Shown here: piece by piece, positions 41,695 to 50,698 of the stretch
How the letters are laid out: each line of letters opens with the position of its first letter
How positions within the stretch are numbered: the stretch's first letter is position 1
NCBI RefSeq assembly: GCF_900182955.1
Contig: NZ_FXUL01000018.1
Coordinates: forward strand, 62,001 to 126,000
DNA: 64,000 nucleotides
Reading direction: 5' to 3'
Source of the DNA: Noviherbaspirillum suwonense
GTDB lineage: Bacteria; Pseudomonadota; Gammaproteobacteria; Burkholderiales; Burkholderiaceae_D
Notes under the pieces: generated by a model
Databases searched by the model: none
The model's input: only the letters and a program-made list of their open reading frames with translations
What the model was told of the DNA's origin: nothing
Program-made: the position numbers and the translations under genes

Positions 41695-42657
41695 CTATTG
41701 ATCTGCTAATCGCGTCAATAGCATTTCAAGAGTGACCTTCAACCGTAGTTGAAACTCAGTAACAATTTCCGGCAAACACTTGTTAATTTTGTTTTCTTTG
41801 GAGAAAAATAGATTTCGATTGCCATACCGGTCAAACCGGCCGTGCGTCATATCAGGAAATAAGATGAATCTTTCTACAGCACGTCCTTGCTCAATCTGCT
41901 CATAGGCTTTCGGCATATCATCTAGCAAACCGTCGTGAATTAGATGATTTCGAAGGGTTTCGATCGTCGTAATGAATTCACATTCTTCGAACAACGTTTT
42001 TGGCGACTTATTGAAGCTGATTTTCTTACGGCTACCGAATTGGTCATTCAAGCTACGCATTTTATGGTACTTGGTAAAATTCGGAGGCAAATGCTCTGTC
42101 TCAATCGCCAACTTCACGATGTAATCCAATAGGCTGTGCATGCGAACAAATACAAAGGTCAGTAAAGCAAATAGCTTGGTAACAGTAGGAGATGTGTTAA
42201 ATCTGATACCATCCTCCTGTTGAATGGGCGGATAAAACAATCCCTCTGTGTTCAACGTTCGATAAAACTCACCAACCATTTGCAATAGTTCTTTTAAGGA
42301 TTCTTGTATCGAGCTAATTAGCTTTTGCACTTCATAAAGATATAGAAATCGGTTTAGCTCGGGGAACGTAGCACACAGTTTAATAAATTTCTCGAAGTGA
42401 TCCTTCGACAATATAGATTCCGAATTCAAGCCGGACAAGGAAACGAATTGAGGCACTCTTGGCAAGAGTTCGTCGTAAGGGACACCTTGCATTACAGTTT
42501 TTCGAAGGACGTTATGAAGACGTACGCACACTGCATCTAACTCATATGACAGATCTCCACGATTGAGCCGCCACACTCCTTGCGGGTCAAACCACAAATA
42601 GACTACGTCCGCATCTCTAGGAAGATCGGACGGGATGCCATTCAATTTTAAATACAT
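41695..42657 (-). CDS. HEPN-domain-like protein next to an OLD-like nuclease
   Basis: The 320-residue helical protein is AT-rich. Helices at about 150-270 include VRMHSLLDYIVKLAIETE and TIETLRNHLIHDGLLDD. RNHLIH (Arg236...His241) is the R-x4-H motif of HEPN domains, the catalytic site of many RNases in toxin-antitoxin and abortive-infection systems. The N-terminal part (VVYLWFDPQGVWRLNRGD) is beta-rich. It lies 108 bp downstream of, and co-oriented with, an AAA-TOPRIM gene, so the two are probably one unit. HEPN assignment is from the motif and helical context, without a database search. Confidence 0.6.
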   Translation of the reverse strand: MYLKLNGIPSDLPRDADVVYLWFDPQGVWRLNRGDLSYELDAVCVRLHNVLRKTVMQGVPYDELLPRVPQFVSLSGLNSESILSKDHFEKFIKLCATFPELNRFLYLYEVQKLISSIQESLKELLQMVGEFYRTLNTEGLFYPPIQQEDGIRFNTSPTVTKLFALLTFVFVRMHSLLDYIVKLAIETEHLPPNFTKYHKMRSLNDQFGSRKKISFNKSPKTLFEECEFITTIETLRNHLIHDGLLDDMPKAYEQIEQGRAVERFILFPDMTHGRFDRYGNRNLFFSKENKINKCLPEIVTEFQLRLKVTLEMLLTRLADQ

Positions 42658-42765
42658 AAGCCCAGCATGAGTAAACGTGTATCTTTATAATAAAGTAATG
42701 AAAAGGCGAAAAATTCTTGAGTTAATTAATCACCAAAGATCTATGCTCTAAGATTCTTAAACACC

Positions 42766-44862
42766 TTAATCGTTAATTATTTTTTCAATGATATTCTTCA
42801 TGCCAGCCGGCTTATATAGCGTTTGTGCCATCCTAGCGACGATAAGATTTCTGAAAACCTCATAACCTACTGAAACCTTTTCGATGTCGACGAATTGCTT
42901 AAGAATATCACGCCCCGGCAACTTATTCATCCAAGTACCATCAGCAAAGCTCTGTTCGAATTCCTGCCGATATTGTAGTTCTCGGGCATTTAAAGCATCT
43001 TTAGAAAGCTCAGACTGGATTAAACCAGCTACTTTGATACTCGACCGTGCGGCCGCATTGTGCAGATCAACGCCAATAGTTAAAGTATTTGGATCAAAAC
43101 CGAGCGTTACTGAGTTGACAATTGCAGAATTTACATACGACCGCATTTTATGAACCAGCATACTAGGCACTACTTTCCTTGCAGCTTCATTTAATTTTTC
43201 TGTAATTATTGCCTCATCATACGTTACGCCTAAACTCAGTGATGTCAATACTTCAGCAATAATCTTTGGTTCTAGCAGATAATTTTCTATATGGTACACG
43301 TCCCAAACGAATCTATTGACAGCTTTTGTATCTTCAACGGATTCCTCTGAATCTCTATCTACTATTGCATAAAATTTAGTCGGGAGGTCCCCATTTTTGT
43401 GTGCACGATCCAATATTTCATGTAGCAACTTAACCCGGATCTTGTTTGATCCAGATATAAGGTTTATCCCACGAAGGTCATCAGGAAATAAAGCAGATGC
43501 AAATGTTTTATCAAAGTCGGAGTCGCCCCCTCCCTCAAAAATAAGTCCTTTCCCCCCAGGACGATATGCCGCTAAGTCCCCGACAAGATCCGCCATTACC
43601 ATTTCCAAATCTTGGCTAACTGTGAGTGGCTTTAACTGTGAGCTTCCGGCTGATTCGGCACCACAAGGGAGCATATGGAAAACATTGAACCCTGGTTTGC
43701 CAACCGCCTCCCGAATCAAGGCATCAGAATGTGTAACGAGCCACAGTTGGTTTTGAAGCGCCTCGCCAAGATGTTTCCGGTAAAATTCAGGCAAGCCCCG
43801 AATCAGTCGTGGATTTAAATGCAACTCCGGTTCATCTAGCAAGATAATAGAATCTCGTGGTGCTGAACTTCGGATTCTAAGATAGCCATACAAAATTTCC
43901 TTCTCCCCGGAGCTAAGCTCGTCTAAATCATGCTCCGCGCCAGAAGCTGTAACGACAGGAAAAGCGAGGCTTCCATCTAATGTAGGTTTTGGCCCAAGAA
44001 ACTTTTTGTCCGGGAAAAATGATTCGAAAAGTTCTTTGAGTGTATCGCTCAATGATTCTAATTTAGTTTCATTGCCGGCGCTGGCTTTTTCGGCTAACAG
44101 TTCTTTTACAAAGTTTCCGGCCATTTCGCTTTTAACGTTTGCATACTTATTGTTATAGTTATAAAGGGTATGTTGGCTATATTGTTGATTTGCTTGATCA
44201 AGGCTGAGATTAATTCCTTGAACGTTTTCTCTGCCATAATGCCTTTGTGCACCATGAAAATCAATTACGCCAATTTGCCGTGGCTTATAGCTCGAGAAAA
44301 TCACATTTAACAGGCGCGAGTCTGAAATTGTAATATTACCTTGGGGGGTAATATGAACTCGTGCTGCAATGTGAGGTGCCGTTAATTCCTGCTGAAGCTT
44401 TGGGAACTCACTTTCAACCCTCGCTGTTACCTCTGGCTGTCTCTCACGAAATTGGTTTGAAAACAAAGCCTTCCGATACCCACCAAATTGAAAAGCTTCT
44501 GGAAGTACAGTTTGCCAAATCGTCTCTTCTAATAAATCCGCTGCGTTAGCCGATATATACGCTCGCTCATTGTCGCGTATCTTAAATATACACTCGATAA
44601 TCGCAGGTTTTGAAGCATCATTAAATAGACCCTTAAGGTTTTTCGATCCTCCGTGCAATTGAATAGCGAATTCACCAAAGAAATGTTGCCATTCATTTTG
44701 CTGATAGCCGCCATAAACGCTTTTTAAAAGTCGAATGGCGTCGAAGATACAGGATTTTCCTGAACCATTCTGTCCTGCGATGATAATCGTATCACCGAGA
44801 TTTTTAGCTTCAACGCGAGTTATACCTCTAAAATTTTGGATCTGAAAGCTGTCTATTTTCAT
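42766..44862 (-). CDS. OLD-family-like AAA-TOPRIM nuclease
   Basis: The start at 44862 (MKIDSFQIQNFRGI) is the normal opening of this family; a longer frame to 45000 adds an unlikely hydrophobic leader. The 698-residue product has Walker A GQNGSGKS at 30-37, the ABC-like signature LSSGEKE near 314 and Walker B SIILLDEPELHLNP near 340. VTHSDALI follows near 376. The C-terminal TOPRIM domain has FEGGGDSDF with Glu near 443 and IVDRDSEES with the DxD near 502-504. OLD nucleases nick or degrade DNA and act in phage defence, alone or with partners (Gabija, PARIS-type relatives). The partner here is a HEPN protein, not the usual helicase. Confidence 0.85.
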   Translation of the reverse strand: MKIDSFQIQNFRGITRVEAKNLGDTIIIAGQNGSGKSCIFDAIRLLKSVYGGYQQNEWQHFFGEFAIQLHGGSKNLKGLFNDASKPAIIECIFKIRDNERAYISANAADLLEETIWQTVLPEAFQFGGYRKALFSNQFRERQPEVTARVESEFPKLQQELTAPHIAARVHITPQGNITISDSRLLNVIFSSYKPRQIGVIDFHGAQRHYGRENVQGINLSLDQANQQYSQHTLYNYNNKYANVKSEMAGNFVKELLAEKASAGNETKLESLSDTLKELFESFFPDKKFLGPKPTLDGSLAFPVVTASGAEHDLDELSSGEKEILYGYLRIRSSAPRDSIILLDEPELHLNPRLIRGLPEFYRKHLGEALQNQLWLVTHSDALIREAVGKPGFNVFHMLPCGAESAGSSQLKPLTVSQDLEMVMADLVGDLAAYRPGGKGLIFEGGGDSDFDKTFASALFPDDLRGINLISGSNKIRVKLLHEILDRAHKNGDLPTKFYAIVDRDSEESVEDTKAVNRFVWDVYHIENYLLEPKIIAEVLTSLSLGVTYDEAIITEKLNEAARKVVPSMLVHKMRSYVNSAIVNSVTLGFDPNTLTIGVDLHNAAARSSIKVAGLIQSELSKDALNARELQYRQEFEQSFADGTWMNKLPGRDILKQFVDIEKVSVGYEVFRNLIVARMAQTLYKPAGMKNIIEKIIND

Positions 44863-45278
44863 GTTATCTGGCTGGCATAAATTAAAAAAGCTAATTAGTA
44901 TTGAATTGACTCGTGATGGGCGACCGAAAAGCTTTAATATCAAATATTTTTCTATGATCTTATGTTTGGCATCTATTATATCAACATTTCGTAGGAGCAA
45001 AAGTTGCTTGAAAAGATTGAGACTGGGCCTGTTAGTGGAAATTTTGCTTTCTTATCGTCGCCTGCGACTGCAACTAGTCAATCGAAGTAGTCCGTGAATG
45101 CGGGGCAGCTACTGTTTTTGCGAATATGAAGTTGCAGCTTCTTGAGTCTTTAAGTCTGCTTTCGCCGTATTGCAGACCTATAGAAAAATAACTCGTCAAC
45201 TGTTTCAAGCTTGCAGCGCCGATGACTATGTCGTCTTCCAACATACTGACGAGGCCTGCGAATAGTGCTTAGCTGCAA

Positions 45279-45821
45279 TTATTTTTCAAGTGCCTCAAGG
45301 GTAAGCATGAAACTCGCAATTTCATGGATCCTGGTGTAACTGGTCCCGTTGAGACCATTCCCGTAACGCGGATCGTAATGTTCGCAATAGTTGGCAGCAA
45401 GTCGATATCCCTGCGATGGAGAATCGGTGTGCCATAGATAGATGCGTAGCCCTTCCTCCACTAAAAATAGGTTTTGATTGTAAATGAGGCGAACTTGTCC
45501 CCAGGACGAACTTTTATACTCGTTTTGAAATTCGTTCAGTCGTCTATGCAACTTTACCGCTTCGACGCGAGATATATCTGGAGCATAGACGTCTACCTGC
45601 GCCAAGAACTGGCGAGCTTCGCGGAAAAGAATGGCTGCGTCGCGGGTCGTCTTGCCTTTGCGGCTACAGGCGGTTTTAGCGACAAAGATGGCAAACGAGG
45701 AAAGACGAGAGGGCCGCTCAAACCATTTTTTGAGCACAGTAAGTTTAGTAAGAGCAACCGAACCGCCTTCGTTAATTTGATCGGCAATACTGATCAGTCT
45801 TTCAGGTACATGGGTACGCAT
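45279..45821 (-). CDS. Conserved protein of unknown function
   Basis: The ATG at 45821 (MRTHVPERLISIADQ) is preferred over an upstream Met that adds a hydrophobic leader. The 180-residue protein is helical. Distinctive segments are LTKLTVLKKWFERPSRLSSF near 26, RKGKTT near 56, and, at the end, GYRLAANYCEHYDPRYGNGLNG then IHEIASFMLTLEALE. I recall similar proteins in other proteobacterial accessory regions but cannot name a function. It precedes the decayed IS630 copy and may belong to the same island as the HEPN/OLD genes, though about 420 bp separate them. Confidence 0.6.
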   Translation of the reverse strand: MRTHVPERLISIADQINEGGSVALTKLTVLKKWFERPSRLSSFAIFVAKTACSRKGKTTRDAAILFREARQFLAQVDVYAPDISRVEAVKLHRRLNEFQNEYKSSSWGQVRLIYNQNLFLVEEGLRIYLWHTDSPSQGYRLAANYCEHYDPRYGNGLNGTSYTRIHEIASFMLTLEALEK

Positions 45822-45972
45822 GACAAATACGAGGAAAAACGTGATTGATGTGTGTACCACATAATGCGTTGCCCGTTAAAAAAGAATGAAAACGAAAACC
45901 GATGCACGAAAACTGGATATTTCGGAGCAGGAGCACCTGAGGAAGCTGGTGGCATAAGTGGTGTGAGACAGC

Positions 45973-46477
45973 ATGATGCAGAGTGCGACGACGATGAGCT
46001 TCGAGGTGGGCGTGCGTGCGGTAAGCAAATGGAAGAAGGTGTCCCGAGAAGGTGGCCTACGTGCCCTCCGATCCAGGAAACAGGGTCGTCGCCATGGGGG
46101 ACGGTTGTATGCCAGGCAAGCGGCGAACATTCAAGCACTGATAATAGGCAAGGCGCCTAACCAGTTGCGGCTGCCTAATTGCCTGTTGGCACGGGAGTCC
46201 GTGGCCAATCTAATGGCGCGGGAGTATGGCGTTGCCATTCCACCGACAGTCTGGCGTTATTTGAAAGCGTGGAGCATGAGCGCCCAAAAGCCGGTACGCT
46301 GGGCCTGAGAGAGAAACGATGAACCAATTGCCCGTAGGCAGATTAGGACTATCCACGGCTGACACAAAAAGCAAAGCGGAAAAGGCGAGCATCTACTGGT
46401 GTGACGAGATTGGATTGGGTAGCGATCATGTCAGTGGCAAGAGCTTTGCTCCAAAATGTGGGACCGTAATAATCTAA
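45973..46477 (+). pseudogene. Decayed IS630-family transposase
   Basis: The first part (45973-46308) reads an IS630-type N-terminal HTH region: VSKWKKVSREGGLRALRSRK, then KAPNQLRLPNCLLARESV and WRYLKAWSMSAQKPVRWA. After a stop, another frame continues with KASIYWCDEIGLGSDHV and SGKSFAPKCGT, which is the transposase segment around the first catalytic Asp (normally YWGDETG). The catalytic DDE core beyond this point is missing. The copy is therefore frameshifted and truncated. Confidence 0.75.
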
Positions 46478-46606
46478 CCAGGCGGCAACTTATAGGCACT
46501 GAAAACTTACTTTGACTTATGTGGGTCTATGGCAACAGTGGGCTTTCAATATAATTTGGTGTGTATATAATGAGTCAGACCTGTTTTACTGATCCAAGGC
46601 AATTTT

Positions 46607-47068
46607 ATGTCGTACTCTGGCTATGTCATCAAGAACTGCAGCGCAAAAGATCTCGAGTCTGCTTGCCCCAAGCGCTGGGACCAGCTAAAGCCAGCATTTT
46701 CAGATATGGTCCGCCATTGCGACCATTGCAACAAGAAAGTCTATCTCTGCGAAACGGAAGAGCAAATCACGTTCTATAGCTCAGTGAAGTTCTGTATCGC
46801 AGTCGCTGAACAAGTAGGGATCCTGAATGTGGAAAGAATTCCCCCTTCCAGTACACCTTCGATATCCCACGCCGTCGAGCGAGCAGCTCAATCCGACGAT
46901 GGGCTCATGGCAGATCTCAATCGTCCCTTACCGAACGTGTGGCGTAGGCCTTCATCGCCCGTACGACACGAAGAAGTTTTGCATGACGATAGTGCTTCCT
47001 CCTTGCGCATCCATCAAATCACAGACGACAGCGACATTCCGGCCTTCTTGCGGAAACGAAGTAAATAG
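46607..47068 (+). CDS. Cysteine-containing hypothetical protein
   Basis: The 153-residue protein has an N-terminal domain with Cys pairs: CPKRWDQL near 20, HCDHCNKKVYLC near 37-48 and KFCIAVAEQ near 60. These could form a small zinc-binding unit. The C-terminal half is polar and probably disordered. A weak site (AAGG) precedes the ATG. It starts a short plus-strand run with the next gene. Function not recognised. Confidence 0.6.
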   Translation: MSYSGYVIKNCSAKDLESACPKRWDQLKPAFSDMVRHCDHCNKKVYLCETEEQITFYSSVKFCIAVAEQVGILNVERIPPSSTPSISHAVERAAQSDDGLMADLNRPLPNVWRRPSSPVRHEEVLHDDSASSLRIHQITDDSDIPAFLRKRSK

Positions 47069-47100
47069 TCGATCTCATAGCTACGAACACGAATCAGGCA

Positions 47101-47490
47101 ATGAGCTACCGCATCTATCTGCAAATACCGAATGGCAGCGCGTTCGAGCGGACTGAAACCGGATCGCGGTCGATCGCCGAATCCGTTTTCAGGGCATTCC
47201 TCGAGCGCGACGAACTGGACAACAAGGACGTCAGCCTGCACCTTGTGTATCAACGCACTACCTTGGCCGTACACCGTTTCAATGAAGCGGCCAGCGCGAC
47301 AAACAACTGGAAGGGAAGGGTAGATGAGATCGCCTGGCCTGTAGGGCACGGGCACGTCGGGCGGCCCACCGAACTGGAAGGCGGCGGGCGGCGTAACGTT
47401 TATCTTGATGCGGTAAGCATTGCCCGAGCCAAGAAGCTAGGCAAGGGCAATATCAGTGAAGGCATCCGGATTGCACTAAGCCGAGTTTGA
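47101..47490 (+). CDS. Hypothetical protein with C-terminal ribbon-helix-helix-like segment
   Basis: The 129-residue product has an N-terminal alpha/beta part. Its C-terminal segment, RRNVYLDAVSIARAKKLGKG then NISEGIRIALSRV (about 95-129), has the strand-helix-turn-helix pattern of ribbon-helix-helix DNA-binding proteins. The first residues (RNVYLD) would form the DNA-contacting strand. This is the only DNA-binding hint; the target is unknown. It follows the preceding gene by 32 bases. Confidence 0.6.
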   Translation: MSYRIYLQIPNGSAFERTETGSRSIAESVFRAFLERDELDNKDVSLHLVYQRTTLAVHRFNEAASATNNWKGRVDEIAWPVGHGHVGRPTELEGGGRRNVYLDAVSIARAKKLGKGNISEGIRIALSRV

Positions 47491-47523
47491 GCGCCGATAG
47501 CGCAACCATCCAAAGGAAGCTAA

Positions 47524-48102
47524 TTATTCGGTAGCTGTAGCTGCTTCTTTCGCTTCGTCGGGCTGTGCTTCGCTCGCCGGGTTCTGATTCGCAGACCCGA
47601 TTTCGTATTGCTGCGCATCGCCTTTCATCCAGAATGGACGCCGTCCGCGGCCAGACCAAGTTTTCCCCGAGTTCGGATCCTTGAATTTCGCTTCGGGGGG
47701 TGCCTTGGATTTTTCACCCTTAGCCTTCTTCGGTTTTGCCGCTTTCGCGTCCGTCACCTGTTCTGCACGGGCGGTGCTGCGTTCGGCAAGCTTACGGCTG
47801 CGTTTTGAAGCGATATCCAGATCGGCTTTGCTTGCTTTCGGTGCAGTAGTTTCATCTGCATTTTTTGGCTTGCGACCTTGCTTTTTTCCTTCTTTCGGCG
47901 CCACTGGTTTTTCAAGTGCCAAAGCCTGGGTATTTGAACCTTGATATTCCACCTGCAATGCGTCACGTGATGCGCCCACAGCCTCGATTTGTTGGAGCGC
48001 ACGCTCAAGTTCACTAATCTGGTTGGTCCAGAGATCGAGTACTTGGCGAGCATGATCCAGGTCGGCCTGTATAAGTGATCTTGCTGTATTTAGGTTGCTC
48101 AT
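47524..48102 (-). CDS. H-NS-family nucleoid protein
   Basis: The 192-residue protein has an N-terminal oligomerisation helix (about 5-45, ARSLIQADLDHARQVLDLW) and a long Lys/Ala/Glu-rich linker (about 65-140). The H-NS C-terminal DNA-binding motif is at about 142-165: KFKDPNSGKTWSGRGRRPFW. TWSGRGRxPxW is the family hallmark in Burkholderiales. It is longer than most H-NS (about 100-135) because of the linker. H-NS-like proteins on mobile elements silence AT-rich cargo, such as the defence-like genes on the left. Confidence 0.88.
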   Translation of the reverse strand: MSNLNTARSLIQADLDHARQVLDLWTNQISELERALQQIEAVGASRDALQVEYQGSNTQALALEKPVAPKEGKKQGRKPKNADETTAPKASKADLDIASKRSRKLAERSTARAEQVTDAKAAKPKKAKGEKSKAPPEAKFKDPNSGKTWSGRGRRPFWMKGDAQQYEIGSANQNPASEAQPDEAKEAATATE

Positions 48103-48321
48103 AATTTTTCTTCGCAGAGAGGTTATCGGGGATGGTCCATCTTAGGATTTTTATACGACTAATTGGCCCTAAAGCGAAGGATAGCAAAATAGGCAACAGA
48201 GTTCACGGCATGATACATGTTGTCTTAAACGAAAATAAGCGCAATACGAAAGGTGAGACTGCTTCCTGTAGAAGCTCACCAATCGTGCTGGCTTCTAAGA
48301 GCATCTAACAAAATGAGTTTT

Positions 48322-48663
48322 TCAAAATGCGCCAACAAATATGGCGCAGCCCAAGTGAAGGAATGCTTCATGGATCGAGGGCAGTCGTTCGTAGCGTACG
48401 CGCAGTCGCCGAAATTGATGCAACCAGGCGATAGTGCGTTCGACTACCCACCGGGTTTTACCAAGATTGCTGCCATGTGCTGTTCGGCGTTTGGCAATTT
48501 GGTGGTCAATGCCGCGTTGCTCCAATGCCAGGCGGTGTGCACGACTATCGTAGGCACGATCGGCTTGAACGGACTAGGGCTTTTTCAATGGCCGTCCGCG
48601 CTTTCCTCGAATTGGGTGGACGCCGTCAACCAATGGCAACAACTGCGTGACGTCGTGCCAGTT
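48322..48663 (-). mobile_element. IS5-family transposase remnant
   Basis: Read on the minus strand, the fragment encodes DVTQLLPLVDGVHPIRGKRG, RPLKKP, an in-frame TAG, then ADRAYDSRAHRLALEQRG and HGSNLGKTRWVVERTIAWLH, ending at LHLGCAIFVGAF. These are the last two catalytic segments (DRAYDS and the RWVVERT glutamate region) of IS5-group transposases. The 5' half with the first catalytic Asp is absent, and a nonsense codon interrupts the rest, so it is dead. Its left end merges into a phage-like gene on the same strand. Confidence 0.82.
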
Positions 48664-49132
48664 TGCTGAGTCCGTCTTTGAACTCCAGAATGATGCGAGC
48701 CGCTTCAGTCCGCCATTCGCTGTCATGCTTCATGTATAGGCCCAGCATCCAGAGGATTGATACTGCTTGTTCGTCCTCGGCGCGTCGCTTGATGTCGTGG
48801 CCTATGCTGCGCAGCATCTGGGCCATGCTGATCAAGGTGAAGCACGGCCGGCCAAGGATGTCGCGCAGTTCATCATCCGGCGGCGGCGCGCCAGCCGGGG
48901 AGGGGAGAACCTTCCACGTTTCTGGCTGGGAAGTGCGCAATAGACGGGCCGCATGTCGAACGCGCTCTGCACCCGCTGCATCCTCATTCGGTAGAAGGTC
49001 CTGCGCCGTGCTCTCGAGCTCAGAGATAAATGCGGCACGTGATGGAGGCGTCGGCCGATCGACACGCAGCCGCGCATCCCGCAGGCATCCGGGCTTGCCT
49101 TCGCCCGGGTAGGCGTGGCATGTCGGCGTCAT
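48626..49132 (-). CDS. Phage-like hypothetical protein, 3' end replaced by IS5 sequence
   Basis: The frame opens at MTPTCHAYPGEG (49132) and runs 168 codons. Most of it is helical and polar (ELRDILGRPCFTLISMAQML, AVSILWMLGLYMKHD, TEAARIILEFKDGLSKL). The last ten codons (RRHAVVAIG) come from the IS5-family remnant read in another frame, so the native C-terminus has been lost or replaced. The start overlaps the end of the preceding phage-like frame. Whether the hybrid is expressed is unknown. Confidence 0.5.
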   Translation of the reverse strand: MTPTCHAYPGEGKPGCLRDARLRVDRPTPPSRAAFISELESTAQDLLPNEDAAGAERVRHAARLLRTSQPETWKVLPSPAGAPPPDDELRDILGRPCFTLISMAQMLRSIGHDIKRRAEDEQAVSILWMLGLYMKHDSEWRTEAARIILEFKDGLSKLARRHAVVAIG

Positions 49133-49493
49133 TGCCGCCGCACGACTTGCAGCGGGCGTCGGCTGGTGCTGCTGGCAGGGGCGAGTGCTTCGGCTTCGCC
49201 GCCTGCTTTGCCCGCATCTGCTCGACCTTCGTCCAGATGCGCGCCAGCTCGACTTCGCCTGCCTGGTGCATGTCCAGATCATTGGCCAGGCAGAGCGCCG
49301 CCAAGGTGATCTGGACTCCGCCAGCCTCCTACGATTTCTCGCCAACCGGCCGCCCGTAGACGTAGTCCACCAGCTGGTGCGCTTCGCTCTGTGTGGCGCC
49401 GCAGGCTTGCACCAGTTCTAGCGCCTCCTCAAGGAAGCGGTGATTCCGCTCCTGCTTATCTGCGGAGATGGTCGGGCCGAAGCATTCCATCAT
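49020..49493 (-). pseudogene. Phage-type protein gene broken by a nonsense codon
   Basis: The reading frame starts MMECFGPTISADKQERNHRF and continues through EALELVQACGATQSEAHQLV and YGRPVGEKS. A TAG (49331-49329) follows, after which the same frame resumes EAGGVQITLAALCLANDLDM and VELARIWTKVEQMRAKQAAK. The context suggests an original Gln codon (CAG) at the stop. Similar proteins are common in prophages of Burkholderiales. Its start overlaps the stop of the preceding small gene as ATGA. Confidence 0.7.
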
Positions 49494-49648
49494 ACATGGC
49501 TGCACGCGGACTGGAATGGTGCAGCAGCAACCCCGGCCTCATATCCTGCATCAAGTCCTTCTTCGGCTGCATACTGGTGACGCCAGACGGCAGCGCTTTT
49601 CGTCGTTTCGAACCATTGCTCGAATGGTGTTTTGGCCTGCTCGCTCAT
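49490..49648 (-). CDS. Small phage-type protein (52 aa)
   Basis: The frame begins MSEQAKTPFEQWFETTKSAA and ends with AEEGLDAGYEAGVAAAP. The EQWF opening and AExxxxAGxxA ending are typical of small prophage proteins of unknown role. It overlaps the next (broken) gene by 4 bp, so both belonged to one phage operon. Confidence 0.5.
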   Translation of the reverse strand: MSEQAKTPFEQWFETTKSAAVWRHQYAAEEGLDAGYEAGVAAAPFQSACSHV

Positions 49649-49795
49649 CCCTGCTTTCCTGGCATTTCCTGAGTGCAACTAACTTTGACGTAGTCGTACA
49701 TACAGGCAGTATTCAAGCCCGAAAATACGCTCTTCAGCTGTATTGTTAATAAGATAACTTTCACGTAAATGCCCTTAAGATTGATAGAGGCTGAA

Positions 49796-50014
49796 ATGCT
49801 TGAGATCGTTACTTTCCGTGGCCACACAATTTCGGCGCTTTCGACGCTTGTTGGTGACGGTCGCTGGCGTGCTAGCTACACGGTTTGCCGGTACGGCGAG
49901 AGGATTCGGATTTCGAGCGAAGCCCCCTTTAAAACCTCTCGAGAGCTTGCGGAAAGCGCCGCAATACTCCTTGCGATGCAATATGTTGAGGACCGTCTGA
50001 GACGCCCGCAGTAG
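49796..50014 (+). CDS. Hypothetical protein (72 aa)
   Basis: GAGG precedes the ATG at 49796. The small protein has a beta-rich first half (VTFRGHTISALSTLVGDGRW) followed by a helix (SRELAESAAILLAMQYVEDR). No signal peptide, Cys cluster or recognisable family. Similar layout (short beta-sheet plus helix) is seen in the small gene at 50457, but the sequences are not clearly related. Confidence 0.5.
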   Translation: MLEIVTFRGHTISALSTLVGDGRWRASYTVCRYGERIRISSEAPFKTSRELAESAAILLAMQYVEDRLRRPQ

Positions 50015-50131
50015 TCGACATTCCTGATGCTTGCTGACGACTTCTGACCAAGCCGGACGAGGGAAACGGCTTGAATCGGCAGCGAGCGCTGCTAAACTTT
50101 CAAGCCCCTGTCGCCTTTTAGGAGGCCCATC

Positions 50132-50314
50132 ATGACGACGGTTCGACTTTCCACGGAAGAAGTGCAAGTCCAAAGTTTTATCTATGGTTTTACCAGCCCC
50201 GAAGCTGCCGACCAATTCCAAACCTGCCTGTTGTTCGATGTCCTGGACGATTGCGAAACCAAGTTTCCGCCCCTCAGTCGCCACTCGATTTGTTTTGAGG
50301 TCGACGACTTCTAA
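50132..50314 (+). CDS. Small acidic protein, paralogue family A, copy 1 (60 aa)
   Basis: AGGAGG precedes the ATG. The product aligns with the small genes at 52469 and 55870 over about 45 residues: all share (V/I)R(L/I)S-T/P-xxVQxxxxIYxF, then EAADQFQTC or DEADSFEAC, then a D/Y-C-E. It is acidic, with two Cys about 15 residues apart. No known family was recognised. The three copies are spread over 6 kb within prophage debris. Confidence 0.6.
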   Translation: MTTVRLSTEEVQVQSFIYGFTSPEAADQFQTCLLFDVLDDCETKFPPLSRHSICFEVDDF

Positions 50315-50456
50315 GCGGGTGATTAGCCAAAATATTTCCCTGCTGCGGGGTCGTCGGAGCCGCTGCCGTGGCAGCGCTCGCAGGTGAGGCGGGAATCGTG
50401 CGCCATAGATGCGGTCATATAAGTCTCATGCAGCAAAATCGTTTAAGGAGATTTCC

Positions 50457-50663
50457 ATGAGCCAAACTGCTGACTACAAGGGCTACAAAATTACTGCAAC
50501 TGCCCAGCAACGCGGCGGGGAATGGTATGGCAATTATGTCCGTGAAAAAGATGGTGATACCTTCCGCAGCGAAATGACTGTTATGCATGCTGGATCGCAA
50601 GAAGATGCTGAAGCCCAGCTTCTTGAGTTGGCTCGAGCGCAGGTTCATGCATTGGAAACGTGA
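50457..50663 (+). CDS. Hypothetical protein (68 aa)
   Basis: A strong AAGGAG lies eight bases before the ATG. The product starts MSQTADYKGYKITATAQQRG and looks like a short antiparallel sheet followed by a C-terminal helix (EDAEAQLLELARAQVHALE). Function unknown. Confidence 0.55.
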   Translation: MSQTADYKGYKITATAQQRGGEWYGNYVREKDGDTFRSEMTVMHAGSQEDAEAQLLELARAQVHALET

Positions 50664-50698
50664 ATGGCCGTAGGCCGAACGCTTCGGTAGGTGAGCGG

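Noticed and set aside
41695-45821. Gabija (GajA-GajB) system
   Set aside because: The OLD-like protein resembles GajA in domain order, but no UvrD-like helicase gene is adjacent; the partner is a HEPN-like protein.
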